From an uncultured Dyadobacter sp. (GTDB lineage: Bacteria > Bacteroidota > Bacteroidia > Cytophagales > Spirosomataceae): a stretch of 64,000 nucleotides of DNA. The DNA lies in assembly GCF_946482605.1 (NCBI RefSeq), contig NZ_CAMLSE010000002.1, positions 496,001 to 560,000 on the forward strand, written 5' to 3'. Position 1 is the first letter of the stretch. Every line of letters starts with the position of its first letter. Made by a program: the position numbers and the translations under genes. Positions 1-8,712 of the stretch are shown one piece after another. The notes under the pieces were generated by a model. It was not told the origin of the DNA and did no database searches. It was given only the letters and a program-made list of their open reading frames with translations.

Positions 1-1287
1 GTTGAAATGGTAATGCCTCCGATGGGGGAAAGCATCATGGAATGCACCGTACTACACCTGCTTGCAGAAGAAGGTGCGAAAGTACGCATCGATGATTCCA
101 TTCTCGAAGTCGCTACCGATAAAGTGGATACCGAAGTACCATGCCCCTACGACGGCATTCTAACGAAATGGCTTGTGAAAGTGGACGATGTGGTGCCCAT
201 AGGCAGTGCGGTGGCACAAATAGAGGTTAGTGACGACGTCATAGGCGAAATCACAGCTCCTCCCGTGCCGGTTCTGGCAGAAGCGGAAACCGACGTGAAT
301 TCCACCGTCGCAGGGCTTGAAAAAGACATCGAAACTGCCATCAGCAGGAACTCCGAGCCTGCCCTGGCATTTAATCATTCCAATTCAGATATCAATCCTT
401 TTTATTCCCCGCTTGTGCTTAGCATTGCCCGGGAAGAGGAAATTTCCGAAAAGGAACTGGCCGGTATCCCAGGAACCGGACTCGAAAACCGGGTGACCAA
501 GACCGACATCCTTTCATACATTCAGCAAAGGCGCAAAAAACCGGATAGTGTCACACCATCCACCTCGCTGAACGGTGCCAATGAGATTATTGAAATGGAC
601 CGTATGCGGAAGATGATCTCACAGCGCATGGTCGAGTCCAAGCGCATATCCGCGCACGTAACTTCCTTTATAGAAGCGGATATGACACCGGTCGTCAACT
701 GGCGTGAACATGTCAAAAATGATTATCGGAAAAAAACCGGGGACAGCATCACATTTACGCCCATCCTGATTGAAGCGGTCGTCAAAGCGATTAAAGATTA
801 CCCGCTGATCAATATTTCGGTGGAGGGTGACAAAATCATCAAAAAGAAGGATATCAATATAGGAATGGCCGTCGCGCTGCCTGATGGGAACCTCATCGTG
901 CCGGTCATCCATCACGCCGACCAGTACGACCTCCCCGGACTTGCCCGGAAAGTCAATGACCTGGCCAGACGGGCCCGTGAAAATAAGCTGAAAGCCGACG
1001 ACCTCGCGGGAGGAACCTATACAGTTTCCAATATCGGCGCTTTCGCCAATCTCATGGGAACGCCCATTATCGTGCAGCCGCAGGTAGCAATCATGGCCTT
1101 TGGTGCGATCAAGAAGAAACCAGCCGTTATCGAAACACCTCAGGGCGATCTGCTGGGCATCCGGAGTCTGATGTTCATCTCGCATTCGTATGACCACCGT
1201 GTCGTGGATGGCTCGCTGGGCGGCTTGTTCCTCAAACGTGTGAACGACTACCTGGAAAACTTCGACATCCACAGAACGCTTATCTGA
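1..1287 (+). CDS. 2-oxoacid dehydrogenase E2 (dihydrolipoyl acyltransferase), 5' partial
   Basis: Acyltransferase core of a 2-oxoacid dehydrogenase complex; it moves the acyl group from a lipoyl arm to CoA. In order it has an N-terminal lipoyl domain with the lipoylation site EVATDKVDTE (Lys about residue 41), a linker, a peripheral subunit-binding domain (about 133-172), and the acyltransferase domain with the active-site motif DHRVVDG near the C-terminus. The reading frame is open to base 1 (Val-Glu before the first Met at base 7). E2 proteins of this type usually begin a few residues before VEMVMP, so the true start probably lies just outside the window. Single-lipoyl architecture fits branched-chain or 2-oxoglutarate-like E2; the substrate cannot be settled from sequence alone. 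The stop overlaps the next start by one base. Confidence 0.93.
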   Translation, partial: VEMVMPPMGESIMECTVLHLLAEEGAKVRIDDSILEVATDKVDTEVPCPYDGILTKWLVKVDDVVPIGSAVAQIEVSDDVIGEITAPPVPVLAEAETDVNSTVAGLEKDIETAISRNSEPALAFNHSNSDINPFYSPLVLSIAREEEISEKELAGIPGTGLENRVTKTDILSYIQQRRKKPDSVTPSTSLNGANEIIEMDRMRKMISQRMVESKRISAHVTSFIEADMTPVVNWREHVKNDYRKKTGDSITFTPILIEAVVKAIKDYPLINISVEGDKIIKKKDINIGMAVALPDGNLIVPVIHHADQYDLPGLARKVNDLARRARENKLKADDLAGGTYTVSNIGAFANLMGTPIIVQPQVAIMAFGAIKKKPAVIETPQGDLLGIRSLMFISHSYDHRVVDGSLGGLFLKRVNDYLENFDIHRTLI

Positions 1288-1820
1288 TGCTGAGACTTAC
1301 CCTGGACATGGACGATGTGCTGGCCAGTACCCACGAAAAGCTTGTCGACATTGTTCTGAATGATTTTTCGACTACACTGAACAAGGAAGATTTCCAATCC
1401 AGAGGTCTGCGGGAATTACTACACCCGAAGCAGCTCTCGAAGCTGCATAAGATCATGGACTCTCCCGGCTTTTTCGCAGATATCCCCGTCAAGGAAGGTG
1501 CTGCCGACACGGTTCGCACGCTTTCGAGGTATTACGAATTGTTCGTAGCGACAGCCTGTATGGAATTTCCCAATTCATTCCGCGATAAATTCGACTGGCT
1601 GAAAAGGCATTTCCCATTCATCCCATGGACGAATGTCGTTTTCTGCGGATACAAAAGCATTATCCGTTCAGATTATCTGATCGATGATCATGTGCGGAAC
1701 CTGGCTGCATTCAAAGGAAAAGGGATTCTTTTTACTGCCCCTCATAATTTAAGGGAAACCTCGTACCAGCGGGTTTCCAGCTGGACGGAAGTTGCTGAAC
1801 TATTTTTGCATCGCGTATGA
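1287..1820 (+). CDS. 5'(3')-deoxyribonucleotidase, NT5C type
   Basis: A 177-residue HAD-superfamily phosphatase resembling NT5C-type 5'(3')-deoxyribonucleotidases, which dephosphorylate nucleoside monophosphates in the cytoplasm. Motif I is LDMDDVLA at residues 6-13, carrying the nucleophile and acid/base aspartates. A late acidic motif LIDDH about residue 132 fits the metal-binding HAD motif IV. It overlaps the E2 stop as TGATG and overlaps the response regulator start as ATGA, so the three genes are probably co-transcribed and translationally coupled. The functional link with the two-component system is not evident. Family assignment is good; exact substrate unknown. Confidence 0.82.
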   Translation: MLRLTLDMDDVLASTHEKLVDIVLNDFSTTLNKEDFQSRGLRELLHPKQLSKLHKIMDSPGFFADIPVKEGAADTVRTLSRYYELFVATACMEFPNSFRDKFDWLKRHFPFIPWTNVVFCGYKSIIRSDYLIDDHVRNLAAFKGKGILFTAPHNLRETSYQRVSSWTEVAELFLHRV

Positions 1821-2494
1821 AACTGTTATTGATCGAGGATGAACCTAAAACGCTGCAATCCATCCGGCAGGGATTAGAAGAAAATGGCTATGAAGTGGAC
1901 ATTGCCTATGACGGCCTGATCGGCAGACAGCTGGCCCGCAGCAATGTTTATCAGTTGATTATCAGCGACATTATCATCCCGGGCATCAATGGCATCGAAC
2001 TCTGCCGCGAAATCCGCAGCTGGGGCGACGAAACACCCATCCTGATGCTCACCGCACTGGGCACCACCGACGACAAGGTCACGGGCCTGGACGCCGGCGC
2101 AGATGACTACCTCGTCAAGCCATTCGAATTCAAAGAGCTGCTTGCACGCGTACGAGCGCTCACCAAACGCGGGTCCACCGTCTCGCATACCGCCCAGGTC
2201 CTTCGCTTCGCCGATCTGGAAGTGTCGCTCGACGCCAAAACGGTGTACAGATCTGGCAATAAGATCAATCTGACGGCCCGGGAGTTTAACCTGCTCGTGT
2301 ACCTGATCCGTAACCAGGGCCGGGTTATTTCCAAAGTAGAGATCGCGGAACAGGTTTGGGACATCGGATTTGACACGGGTACCAACGTAATTGAAGTCTA
2401 TGTCAACTATCTTCGCAAAAAGATCGATAAGGACTATCCGGTCAAACTCATCCACACGCAGTTTGGAATGGGCTATGTGCTCAAAGTAGAATAG
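1817..2494 (+). CDS. OmpR/PhoB-family response regulator
   Basis: A 225-residue DNA-binding response regulator. The receiver domain (about 1-118) has the acidic pair at Glu7-Asp8, phospho-acceptor Asp51 in the ISDIIIPG segment, and the conserved Lys in DDYLVKPF. A winged-helix DNA-binding domain (about 130-225) ends with the typical GMGYVLK wing. The start overlaps the upstream nucleotidase by 4 bases, and a histidine kinase begins 3 bases downstream, so the two form a cognate two-component system. The layout resembles CusR/RprY-like envelope stress pairs, but the signal is unknown. Confidence 0.95.
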   Translation: MKLLLIEDEPKTLQSIRQGLEENGYEVDIAYDGLIGRQLARSNVYQLIISDIIIPGINGIELCREIRSWGDETPILMLTALGTTDDKVTGLDAGADDYLVKPFEFKELLARVRALTKRGSTVSHTAQVLRFADLEVSLDAKTVYRSGNKINLTAREFNLLVYLIRNQGRVISKVEIAEQVWDIGFDTGTNVIEVYVNYLRKKIDKDYPVKLIHTQFGMGYVLKVE

Positions 2495-2497
2495 ATT

Positions 2498-3880
2498 ATG
2501 CAGATCCGCACCCGACTTACGGTTCAGTTTTCCCTGCTGGTAAGCGGTATCCTGCTGGTCACCTTCGTTGCGGTCTATTTTTTTACCTACTATAACGTTA
2601 CCGAAGATTTCTATGACCGTCTCCGGTCGAAGGCAAAGTCCCAGGCGGAGCTCCTGCTGAAAGTCCAGGTTCCGCTGATCAATGCCGAGGTGTTGAAAGC
2701 GCTCGATGAAACCAACCGCGACCTGATCTACGATGAGAACATTTTCATTTTCGACGAAAAGAACCGGCTGATTTACAGCAACTCCACCACACCTCAGCTG
2801 AAGGCCCTGCACGTCTCGAATTATTGGCTCGATGAAATCCGTAAAGCCGGGCAGATTCGCTACGATGACGGCGATTACAAAGTGGTGGGATTACATTTCA
2901 AATATCCTTTTGGCAGGGCGGTCGTCATGCTGGGCGCCAAAGATTTGTACGGCCAAGCCAACCTTTCCAACCTCAGCACGCTGCTGACAGTGCTCTTTTT
3001 CATTGTGACCATCGTGGTAGCGCTGGTGGGCTGGATATTCTCCAAACGTGCCCTCAGGCCCATTTCCAAGGTGATGAACGCAGTAGAAGGCATTTTACCT
3101 CAAAAACTCGACACCCGGCTCGATGTACCCAACCAAAAAGACGAAATCGGCCGTTTGACCACCACGTTCAACAAGTTGCTCGACCGCATTGAGACAGCCT
3201 TCCAAATGCAGAAGATCTTCGTCGCCAACGTGTCGCATGAGCTTAAAAACCCGCTTACAAAGATTAAGTCCCAACTGGAAGTGAGCATGCTGAAAGAGCG
3301 CAACACGTACGACTATCAGCTTACGATCAAATCGGTACTCGAAGACATTCAGGAACTGGCGCAACTGTCCAATACATTGCTCGAACTCGCAAAAGTCAGT
3401 GAAGACCAGCGCGACCTGCTGACGGAGCTGATCCGGGTGGATGACCTGCTCCTGGACTGCCGGATGAACCTCGCCCAGGCTAATCCCGGTTACAACATCC
3501 AGCTCAACTTTGACGACCTTCCCGAAGATGATACCTGGCTTGAAATCACCGGTAACTCCACACTGCTGAAAACCGCATTTCTGAACCTGATGGACAATGC
3601 ATGCAAGTTCTCCGACGACAACACGGTAATCGTTACCCTGCACCCGTCGAGAGGCCAGCTAGGGCTTAGTTTTTCCGATAATGGCAAGGGAATTCCGAAA
3701 GAGGATCGGAACCTTGTTTTCCAGCCATTCTACCGGAGCGACAACACCGCCAGCATCAAAGGATACGGCATCGGGCTTTCCCTGGTCGAACGGATCGTGA
3801 AGTTGCACAACGGCGGCATTTCGATCCAATCCAACGTTCCTAAGGGCACTACCTTCCGATTGATTTTTTTACGCCTCTAA
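2498..3880 (+). CDS. Sensor histidine kinase (HAMP-HisKA-HATPase)
   Basis: A 460-residue inner-membrane sensor kinase and partner of the regulator just upstream. TM1 lies at about residues 9-30, followed by a periplasmic sensor region of roughly 130 residues, TM2 at about 161-181, a HAMP linker (about 182-235), the H-box VSHELKNPLTKIK with phospho-accepting His247, and a C-terminal HATPase domain with N box NLMDNACKFS, G1 box DNGKGIP and G2 box GYGIGLSLVERI. The periplasmic region has no recognised ligand-binding domain. A strong terminator follows at about 4001, closing the operon. Confidence 0.94.
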   Translation: MQIRTRLTVQFSLLVSGILLVTFVAVYFFTYYNVTEDFYDRLRSKAKSQAELLLKVQVPLINAEVLKALDETNRDLIYDENIFIFDEKNRLIYSNSTTPQLKALHVSNYWLDEIRKAGQIRYDDGDYKVVGLHFKYPFGRAVVMLGAKDLYGQANLSNLSTLLTVLFFIVTIVVALVGWIFSKRALRPISKVMNAVEGILPQKLDTRLDVPNQKDEIGRLTTTFNKLLDRIETAFQMQKIFVANVSHELKNPLTKIKSQLEVSMLKERNTYDYQLTIKSVLEDIQELAQLSNTLLELAKVSEDQRDLLTELIRVDDLLLDCRMNLAQANPGYNIQLNFDDLPEDDTWLEITGNSTLLKTAFLNLMDNACKFSDDNTVIVTLHPSRGQLGLSFSDNGKGIPKEDRNLVFQPFYRSDNTASIKGYGIGLSLVERIVKLHNGGISIQSNVPKGTTFRLIFLRL

Positions 3881-4000
3881 GCAAATTCTAACTTATTATT
3901 AACGCCATTCTAAGTATTGTTGATCTTATTTGTATTGTCGACAGGGCAAAGCCCACCGTCGCATTTCAAAGGATTTCATTTTTTGTGGTGTTAATAAGCA

Positions 4001-4036
4001 AATTAGCAGGCGTCATTCACGCCTGCTAATTTTTTG
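4001..4036 (+). terminator. Rho-independent terminator after the two-component operon
   Basis: A perfect 13-base stem (AATTAGCAGGCGT paired with its complement) around a 5-base loop, followed by a T-run. It sits about 120 bases after the histidine kinase stop and fits an intrinsic terminator for the operon running from the E2 gene. Confidence 0.85.
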
Positions 4037-4067
4037 TGCCCAATAAGTGCGAATCTACTTCAAAGCA

Positions 4068-4131
4068 AAAGCCCTTCGACTCCGCTTAGGGTGACATTTG
4101 GTTGTCACCCAGAGCGGAGTCGAAGGGCTTT
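4068..4131. repeat. Long imperfect inverted repeat (REP-like element)
   Basis: Two arms of about 28 bases, AAAGCCCTTCGACTCCGCT... and ...AGCGGAGTCGAAGGGCTTT, enclose a short TTTGG loop, with one or two mismatches. It lies between convergent genes (histidine kinase + and desaturase -). Similar 'CCCTTCGACTCCGCTCAGGGTGACA' palindromes are common interspersed elements in Bacteroidota genomes (from memory, not searched here). It could also act as a terminator for the desaturase. Confidence 0.75.
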
Positions 4132-4152
4132 CCCAACGCTACTGTCCGCCGA

Positions 4153-4899
4153 CTAGTGCTTCTTACGGATCTCGATTATTTTCAACCGGTTCAGAAGTTT
4201 GATCACCGGGTAGGTAGGATCTACTTCAAACCATTTCGAGCCAAAATTGATTGAATTTGGTCTCTTATGGTGGTTATTCTGAAACAACTCTCCCATCATC
4301 AGGAAGTCGAAGATCAGGGAGTTTTTAGATTTGTCGTCGTTGTCAAAGTTCTGGTAGCCGTACTTATGTCCGCTCCAATTGACGATCGCACCGTGGATCG
4401 GGCCCATCAGAAAATGGATCGGCAGCAGGAAGAAGAATGCCCAGTGCATATCCAGGTAAATGTATGCCAACACATAGAATGAGAGGTAAATCACTCCCCA
4501 GCCGACTCTGGAAATCCATGAATCTCCCAGCTTTTCCACAAAGTTCCACTCAGGATAGTTGCGTTCGAAACGCGTCTCGATAGCGCGCTTGCGGTTCAAA
4601 ACGGCATTGTAAATATTTTTCGTCTCCCACATCATCGTGAAAAGGTTTTTGGTATGATGCGGTGAATGGGGGTCTTTTTCAGTGTCGCTGAATGCGTGGT
4701 GCATCCGGTGCAAAATGGCGTATGCCCGTGGGCTCAGATACGAGGACCCTTGTGAAAGATAAGTAAGCAAATAGAAGAACCGTTCCCACGGCTTGCTCAT
4801 AATGAACATTTTATGAGCGGAATAGCGGTGCAGAAAAAAGGTTTGACAGAATAGGGACAAATACCAATGTACAACAAATACAATCAGGACTATATACAT
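4153..4899 (-). CDS. Membrane fatty acid desaturase (acyl-CoA desaturase type)
   Basis: A 248-residue integral-membrane di-iron desaturase that probably introduces a cis double bond in fatty acyl chains. The histidine boxes are visible: HRYSAH at residues 24-29, HRMHH at 64-68, and NNHH near residue 210. Hydrophobic segments are at about 1-20, 40-55 and 130-165. The start Met is at once followed by a membrane helix, as in the family. It is monocistronic, convergent with the histidine kinase and preceded by 132 AT-rich non-coding bases. Confidence 0.9.
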   Translation of the reverse strand: MYIVLIVFVVHWYLSLFCQTFFLHRYSAHKMFIMSKPWERFFYLLTYLSQGSSYLSPRAYAILHRMHHAFSDTEKDPHSPHHTKNLFTMMWETKNIYNAVLNRKRAIETRFERNYPEWNFVEKLGDSWISRVGWGVIYLSFYVLAYIYLDMHWAFFFLLPIHFLMGPIHGAIVNWSGHKYGYQNFDNDDKSKNSLIFDFLMMGELFQNNHHKRPNSINFGSKWFEVDPTYPVIKLLNRLKIIEIRKKH

Positions 4900-5031
4900 G
4901 GAACGGCAGAAAATTTTAATATGCTAAACTTTGTACAAAAGTAAGTGCCAAAGGTTAGAAAACCGAAATTTCCAAAACTAAATTTGGAATATAATCATAG
5001 TCCGTAAATGCCAAACCACCCCCTGCCGACC

Positions 5032-5691
5032 TCACTGGATCATAAAAGCGTAGCTGAGCAGGTTGGCCCCCATTTGCAGCGCCTTTCTACGCATTTCCTC
5101 CGGGTCGTTGTAGACGCTCTGGTCTTCCCACCCATTTCCCAGGTCGGTTTCATAACTGTAATAACAAACCAACCGCCCCTGCCAGATCAAACCGAAACCT
5201 TGCGGTTGCTTACCGTCGTGCTCGTGAACTTTGGGAAGGCCGTCGGGGAAAATATACTTCATCCGATAAATCTGATGATCAAAAGGCAGTTCGACGAATG
5301 ACAGCTCAGGGAAAACCTTCTTCATTTCCCTCCTGATAAACTGATCGAGCCCGTAGTTGTCATCCACATGCAGAAAGCCCCCTGAAAGCAGGTAATTCCT
5401 CAGATTCTGCGCCTCGGCATCCGTAAACACCACATTACCATGCCCTGTCATATGCACGAACGGGTACGAAAAGATATCCGGGCTTCCGACTTCCACCACA
5501 TCCTCAACCGGATTGATATTCATCTTCAATTCCGAATTACAAAACTTGATCAGGTTCGGCAGCGACGTTTTATTGGCATACCAGTCCCCGCCCCCGCCGT
5601 ATTTCAGCTTCGCGATTTTCAAAGACGACTGCCCGTACGACGCAATCGATGAGCAGAATAACAGGGCGATAACGAGGAAGCGGGTGTTCAT
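5032..5691 (-). CDS. DUF4159 domain protein, exported
   Basis: A 219-residue protein with an N-terminal signal peptide (MNTRFLVIALLFCSSIASYG, cleavage about residue 20) followed by one DUF4159 domain, which belongs to the class I glutamine-amidotransferase-like fold. Recognisable family signatures are GGGGDWY, FVHMTGHGN, LLSGGFLHVDDNYG and ELPFDHQIY. Biochemical function unknown; the domain often occurs near gliding, BatA-type or MoxR neighbours in other Bacteroidota. The frame stays open for 58 codons upstream, but that stretch only translates a short tandem repeat (Asn/Ser/Ile-rich), so the Met opening the signal peptide was chosen. Confidence 0.88.
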   Translation of the reverse strand: MNTRFLVIALLFCSSIASYGQSSLKIAKLKYGGGGDWYANKTSLPNLIKFCNSELKMNINPVEDVVEVGSPDIFSYPFVHMTGHGNVVFTDAEAQNLRNYLLSGGFLHVDDNYGLDQFIRREMKKVFPELSFVELPFDHQIYRMKYIFPDGLPKVHEHDGKQPQGFGLIWQGRLVCYYSYETDLGNGWEDQSVYNDPEEMRRKALQMGANLLSYAFMIQ

Positions 5692-5694
5692 ATA

Positions 5695-5942
5695 ATGATT
5701 GAATGACCGAATGGGTGAATTTTGAATGAGTGAATGAGTGATTGAGTGATTGAGTGAATTTCGAATGAGTGAATTTTGAATGACCGACTGAGTGATTGGC
5801 TGAATTTTGAATGGCTGAAACTTACTAACTAAAACTATCGTCGCTCTTATCCAAGTCTGATTCATTCAATCATTCAATCATTCAGTCATTCAATCATTCA
5901 AAATTATTCACTCATTCACTCATTCACTAATTCACTAATTCA
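5695..5942. repeat. Degenerate short tandem repeats in opposing orientation
   Basis: The gap between DUF4159 and rsmE is filled with 7-8-base units. From about 5698 to 5822 they read GAATGAG/TGAGTGA-like; from about 5862 to 5940 they read the complement, ATTCAATC/ATTCACTC. A roughly 40-base unique centre separates the two halves. The two halves could pair into a long imperfect hairpin. Copies are too short and lack spacers for a CRISPR array. On the minus strand this lies in the 5' region of the DUF4159 gene. Confidence 0.85.
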
Positions 5943-5945
5943 ACA

Positions 5946-6653
5946 TTACAAATTCTGCGCCAGATTCACCGCGTGACATCCTGCTACGGCGGCGGTTTCT
6001 GTCCGGAGCCTTGTGGGGCCCAGTGATACCGTTTGATAACCGTGTTCCAACGCCAGCTCCACTTCTTTTGGGCTAAAATCGCCTTCCGGACCGATCAGCA
6101 AAGTGGTGTCGCTGCCTTTCTTTATTTTACTAAAAACGTGTTCCACCGTATTTTGATCGGGAACATAGGCAATCAGCCGGACAGCGTCTTCCACGTTTTT
6201 AATAAACGGCTCATACTTGTTATTTACTGTAATCTCAGGCATATAATATTGCTGGGATTGTTTCATTGCCGCCGCCGCAATCCTATTGAGCCTCCCGAGG
6301 TTGACGACGCGGTTCAGTGTTTCAGGATTCGTATGCTCGGTCACGATAAAATCGATACGTTCCACCCCTATTTCGGTCAATTTCTCCACCATCCACTCAT
6401 TCCGTTCGGCCTTACGCGTAGGCGCTACCGCAATGTGAACGGCGAACGGGCGGCGTTCCACGTTGGTGGTTTCTACGACCTCGTAACCGACGTGCCGTCC
6501 CTGCACATTGAGGCGGCATTTTTGAAGCAACCCTTTTCCGTTCGTAACATAAATAAGGTCGCCTGAATGCAACCTCAGCACTTTAAAACTATGCCTAGCT
6601 TCCTCCTCATCCAGTTCAAAAACCCGAGGGTCAGGCTGATAAAATAAATGCAT
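5946..6653 (-). CDS. rsmE: 16S rRNA (uracil1498-N3)-methyltransferase RsmE
   Basis: A 235-residue SPOUT-class methyltransferase that methylates U1498 of 16S rRNA using SAM. It has an N-terminal PUA-like RNA-binding domain starting MHLFYQPDP and a C-terminal knotted SAM-binding domain with LLIGPEGDFSPKEVE and LGPTRLRTETAA, the usual RsmE signatures. The Met at 6653 was chosen because it begins the conserved N-terminus; 19 further in-frame codons upstream show no family resemblance. Length matches the family (about 230-245). Confidence 0.95.
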   Translation of the reverse strand: MHLFYQPDPRVFELDEEEARHSFKVLRLHSGDLIYVTNGKGLLQKCRLNVQGRHVGYEVVETTNVERRPFAVHIAVAPTRKAERNEWMVEKLTEIGVERIDFIVTEHTNPETLNRVVNLGRLNRIAAAAMKQSQQYYMPEITVNNKYEPFIKNVEDAVRLIAYVPDQNTVEHVFSKIKKGSDTTLLIGPEGDFSPKEVELALEHGYQTVSLGPTRLRTETAAVAGCHAVNLAQNL

Positions 6654-7047
6654 TTTTCCAATAATCCGGTCTCGTGGACGAAAGGCCGTCACACATCCAA
6701 AAATATACAAAAATTCTTCAAAAGCGCCAAAATTGCAATCCCCGTCAAATTCTATTCTGCCCGACTGGAAGAAAACCAGTATTATTGAACTTTGATCCTA
6801 TTATTTATATAATTACGTAGAAATAACACCTGTTTTGTCTGTTTTTACAAAAATTTCCTCCGAAGGCTGCAATTTTAACACAAGCACGAGTTATTAGAAA
6901 AGTGCATTTTTTACTGACAATACTACCACGAACACAATATTATTTTGTGGAAGGTTAATTTTTCCTAACATTTATTTTTTGTAAATACATTTTTGCATTA
7001 ATATTGTGCCGTTATAATTATTCGTCACCACTTTATCTAGTACTATT
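6654..7047. other. AT-rich intergenic region upstream of glnII and rsmE
   Basis: About 390 bases with no gene seen. It separates divergent rsmE and glnII and must hold promoters for both. A TACATTTTTG stretch at 6986-6995 loosely resembles the Bacteroidota -7 element (TAnnTTTG), but no convincing -33 partner was found. No sigma-54 -24/-12 pair was seen. Confidence 0.6.
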
Positions 7048-8058
7048 ATGTCAAAGTCCAAGCTGGAATATATTTGGTTGGATGGCTACAAGCCGACCCA
7101 AAGTTTACGCAGCAAAACCAAAATTGAAAACAATTTTAGTGGAAAACTGGAAGATTGCGCAATGTGGTCGTTTGATGGCTCATCAACTGAGCAGGCTCCC
7201 GGCGGTTCTTCAGACTGTTTGCTAAAACCTGTTTACATTATTACTGACCCACAGCGTAAAAATGGATACCTGGTAATGTGCGAGGTATTGAATGCTGACG
7301 GAACTCCTCACGAATCAAACGGTCGTGCTACTATCGAGGACGACGATAACGACTTCTGGTTCGGATTCGAGCAAGAATATTTCCTTTGGGATAACGAAAC
7401 CAACAAACCGCTTGGCTTCCCGGCTAACGGTTACCCGGCGCCACAAGGCCCATATTACTGCTCAGTTGGCGCAAGCAATGCTTACGGCCGCGAGATCATC
7501 GAAGAACACCTTGACGTTTGCCTCGACGCAGGTCTGAACGTAGAAGGTATCAATGCAGAAGTAGCAGCAGGACAGTGGGAATTCCAGATCTTCGCAAAAG
7601 GCGCGAAAGAAGCTGGTGACCAGATCTGGCTTGGCCGTTACCTGCTCGAAAGAATCGGCGAGAAATACGGTGTTTCTATCAACTGGCATTGCAAGCCTCT
7701 GGGCGCGCTTGACTGGAACGGTAGCGGTATGCACGCCAACTTCTCAAACGGTGTTTTGAGAACTGCCGGAAGCAAAGCTACTTTCGACAAAATTTGCGAA
7801 GCATTCCGTCCTGTTGTGAAAGAACACATCGAAGTTTACGGTGCTGATAACCACCTGCGTTTGACTGGAAAGCACGAAACTGCTTCTATCCACGATTTCA
7901 GCTACGGTGTTTCCGACCGTGGTGCTTCTATCCGTATCCCTGTTCTGGTTCCTCAAAAAGGATGGAGCGGATACCTGGAAGATCGTCGTCCAAATTCAGC
8001 TGCTGATCCTTACAAAGTGGCAGCCCGTATCATCAAGACTGTTAAATCTGCTATCTGA
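7048..8058 (+). CDS. glnII: Glutamine synthetase type II (eukaryote-like GSII)
   Basis: ATP-dependent ligation of ammonia to glutamate in the cytoplasm. The 336-residue length and motifs fit the short GSII class and not the ~470-residue GSI: LEYIWLDGY at the N-terminus, WSFDGSST, GFEQEYFLWD (metal/glutamate binding), EGINAEVAAGQWEFQ, GSGMHANFS and DRGASIRIPV. No adenylylation-loop Tyr of the GSI type is seen. Codon use is strongly biased, consistent with high expression. A strong terminator follows directly. It sits near GSIII and Amt, indicating a nitrogen-assimilation block. Confidence 0.95.
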   Translation: MSKSKLEYIWLDGYKPTQSLRSKTKIENNFSGKLEDCAMWSFDGSSTEQAPGGSSDCLLKPVYIITDPQRKNGYLVMCEVLNADGTPHESNGRATIEDDDNDFWFGFEQEYFLWDNETNKPLGFPANGYPAPQGPYYCSVGASNAYGREIIEEHLDVCLDAGLNVEGINAEVAAGQWEFQIFAKGAKEAGDQIWLGRYLLERIGEKYGVSINWHCKPLGALDWNGSGMHANFSNGVLRTAGSKATFDKICEAFRPVVKEHIEVYGADNHLRLTGKHETASIHDFSYGVSDRGASIRIPVLVPQKGWSGYLEDRRPNSAADPYKVAARIIKTVKSAI

Positions 8059-8083
8059 TCCGCAGAACAAAACATATAGTAAC

Positions 8084-8112
8084 AAAAAAACCACCTTCCG
8101 GTGGTTTTTTTG
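8084..8112. terminator. Bidirectional terminator between glnII and the next convergent gene
   Basis: A-run, ACCACC-TTCC-GGTGGT stem, then T-run. The flanking A and T tracts let it act for glnII (+) and for the minus-strand gene ending at 8132. Confidence 0.88.
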
Positions 8113-8131
8113 TTGGCGGCAATTGAAGAAA

Positions 8132-8683
8132 TCAATCTTCTTCTTCGCTTCCCGTAAAGGAGTAAAGTGTTGGATCCAGCTCAACGGTTCCCGCATTGTA
8201 GTTTGCTATGAAATCGCTGATGATCTTGTCGTTGATCTCTGTTTTGTTCAGGCCAACTTCCAAACCCACACCGTATTCGAACTGGTCGTCGATTTCGATG
8301 TGCTCGCGAACCGTAATTTCCTCATTCTCCTCGATCTCTTCGATAAACTCGGTCAGCAAAAGCTCAGCTTCGTCTTCCTGTTCGTCACTGATCTTGTAGT
8401 TTGCCGGACGTTCGTCGGGTGAAATGTACCCCGGCATTTCCTTTTTAAGCCTTTCGAGCGCTTCGTCGTACACGAGCGTCGAGTGATGCAGACGCAGCGT
8501 GAAGATCAATGCGTCAAAAATGACCTCCTGATCTTTATAGGTGCCAACAAACTGCACGTGTGCATGCTCATTGTTATCGCCATCATCTTCGAACTCGTCG
8601 TCAACATATATAAAGTTCGCCCCTTCTGCCTGGCATTCGTTTTTGAGCTGAGCGATTTCTTCTGGATCAAATCCCGGATTCAT
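8132..8683 (-). CDS. Acidic conserved hypothetical protein
   Basis: A 183-residue, very acidic soluble protein without signal peptide or membrane segment. Acidic clusters occur at about residues 28-37 (DDEFEDDGD), 100-125 (rich in Glu) and the C-terminus (GSEEED). No known domain was recognised. It lies 29 bases downstream of GSIII on the same strand and is probably in its operon, so a role tied to nitrogen assimilation is possible, but this is only guilt by association. The start Met is followed by NPGFDPEE; no alternative start is needed. Confidence 0.75.
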   Translation of the reverse strand: MNPGFDPEEIAQLKNECQAEGANFIYVDDEFEDDGDNNEHAHVQFVGTYKDQEVIFDALIFTLRLHHSTLVYDEALERLKKEMPGYISPDERPANYKISDEQEDEAELLLTEFIEEIEENEEITVREHIEIDDQFEYGVGLEVGLNKTEINDKIISDFIANYNAGTVELDPTLYSFTGSEEED

Positions 8684-8712
8684 ATTTTCTTATGTTTGTT
8701 TGTACTGCAAAA

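Noticed and set aside
1874..2812. Minus-strand frame across the two-component genes
   Set aside because: Spans two clearly conserved plus-strand genes and has no recognisable domain.
5695..5942. Possible CRISPR array
   Set aside because: Units are only 7-8 bases, without spacers of constant length, and no cas genes are near.
6654..7047. Riboswitch or glutamine-type RNA element upstream of glnII
   Set aside because: The region is AT-rich and no conserved RNA fold could be recognised by eye.
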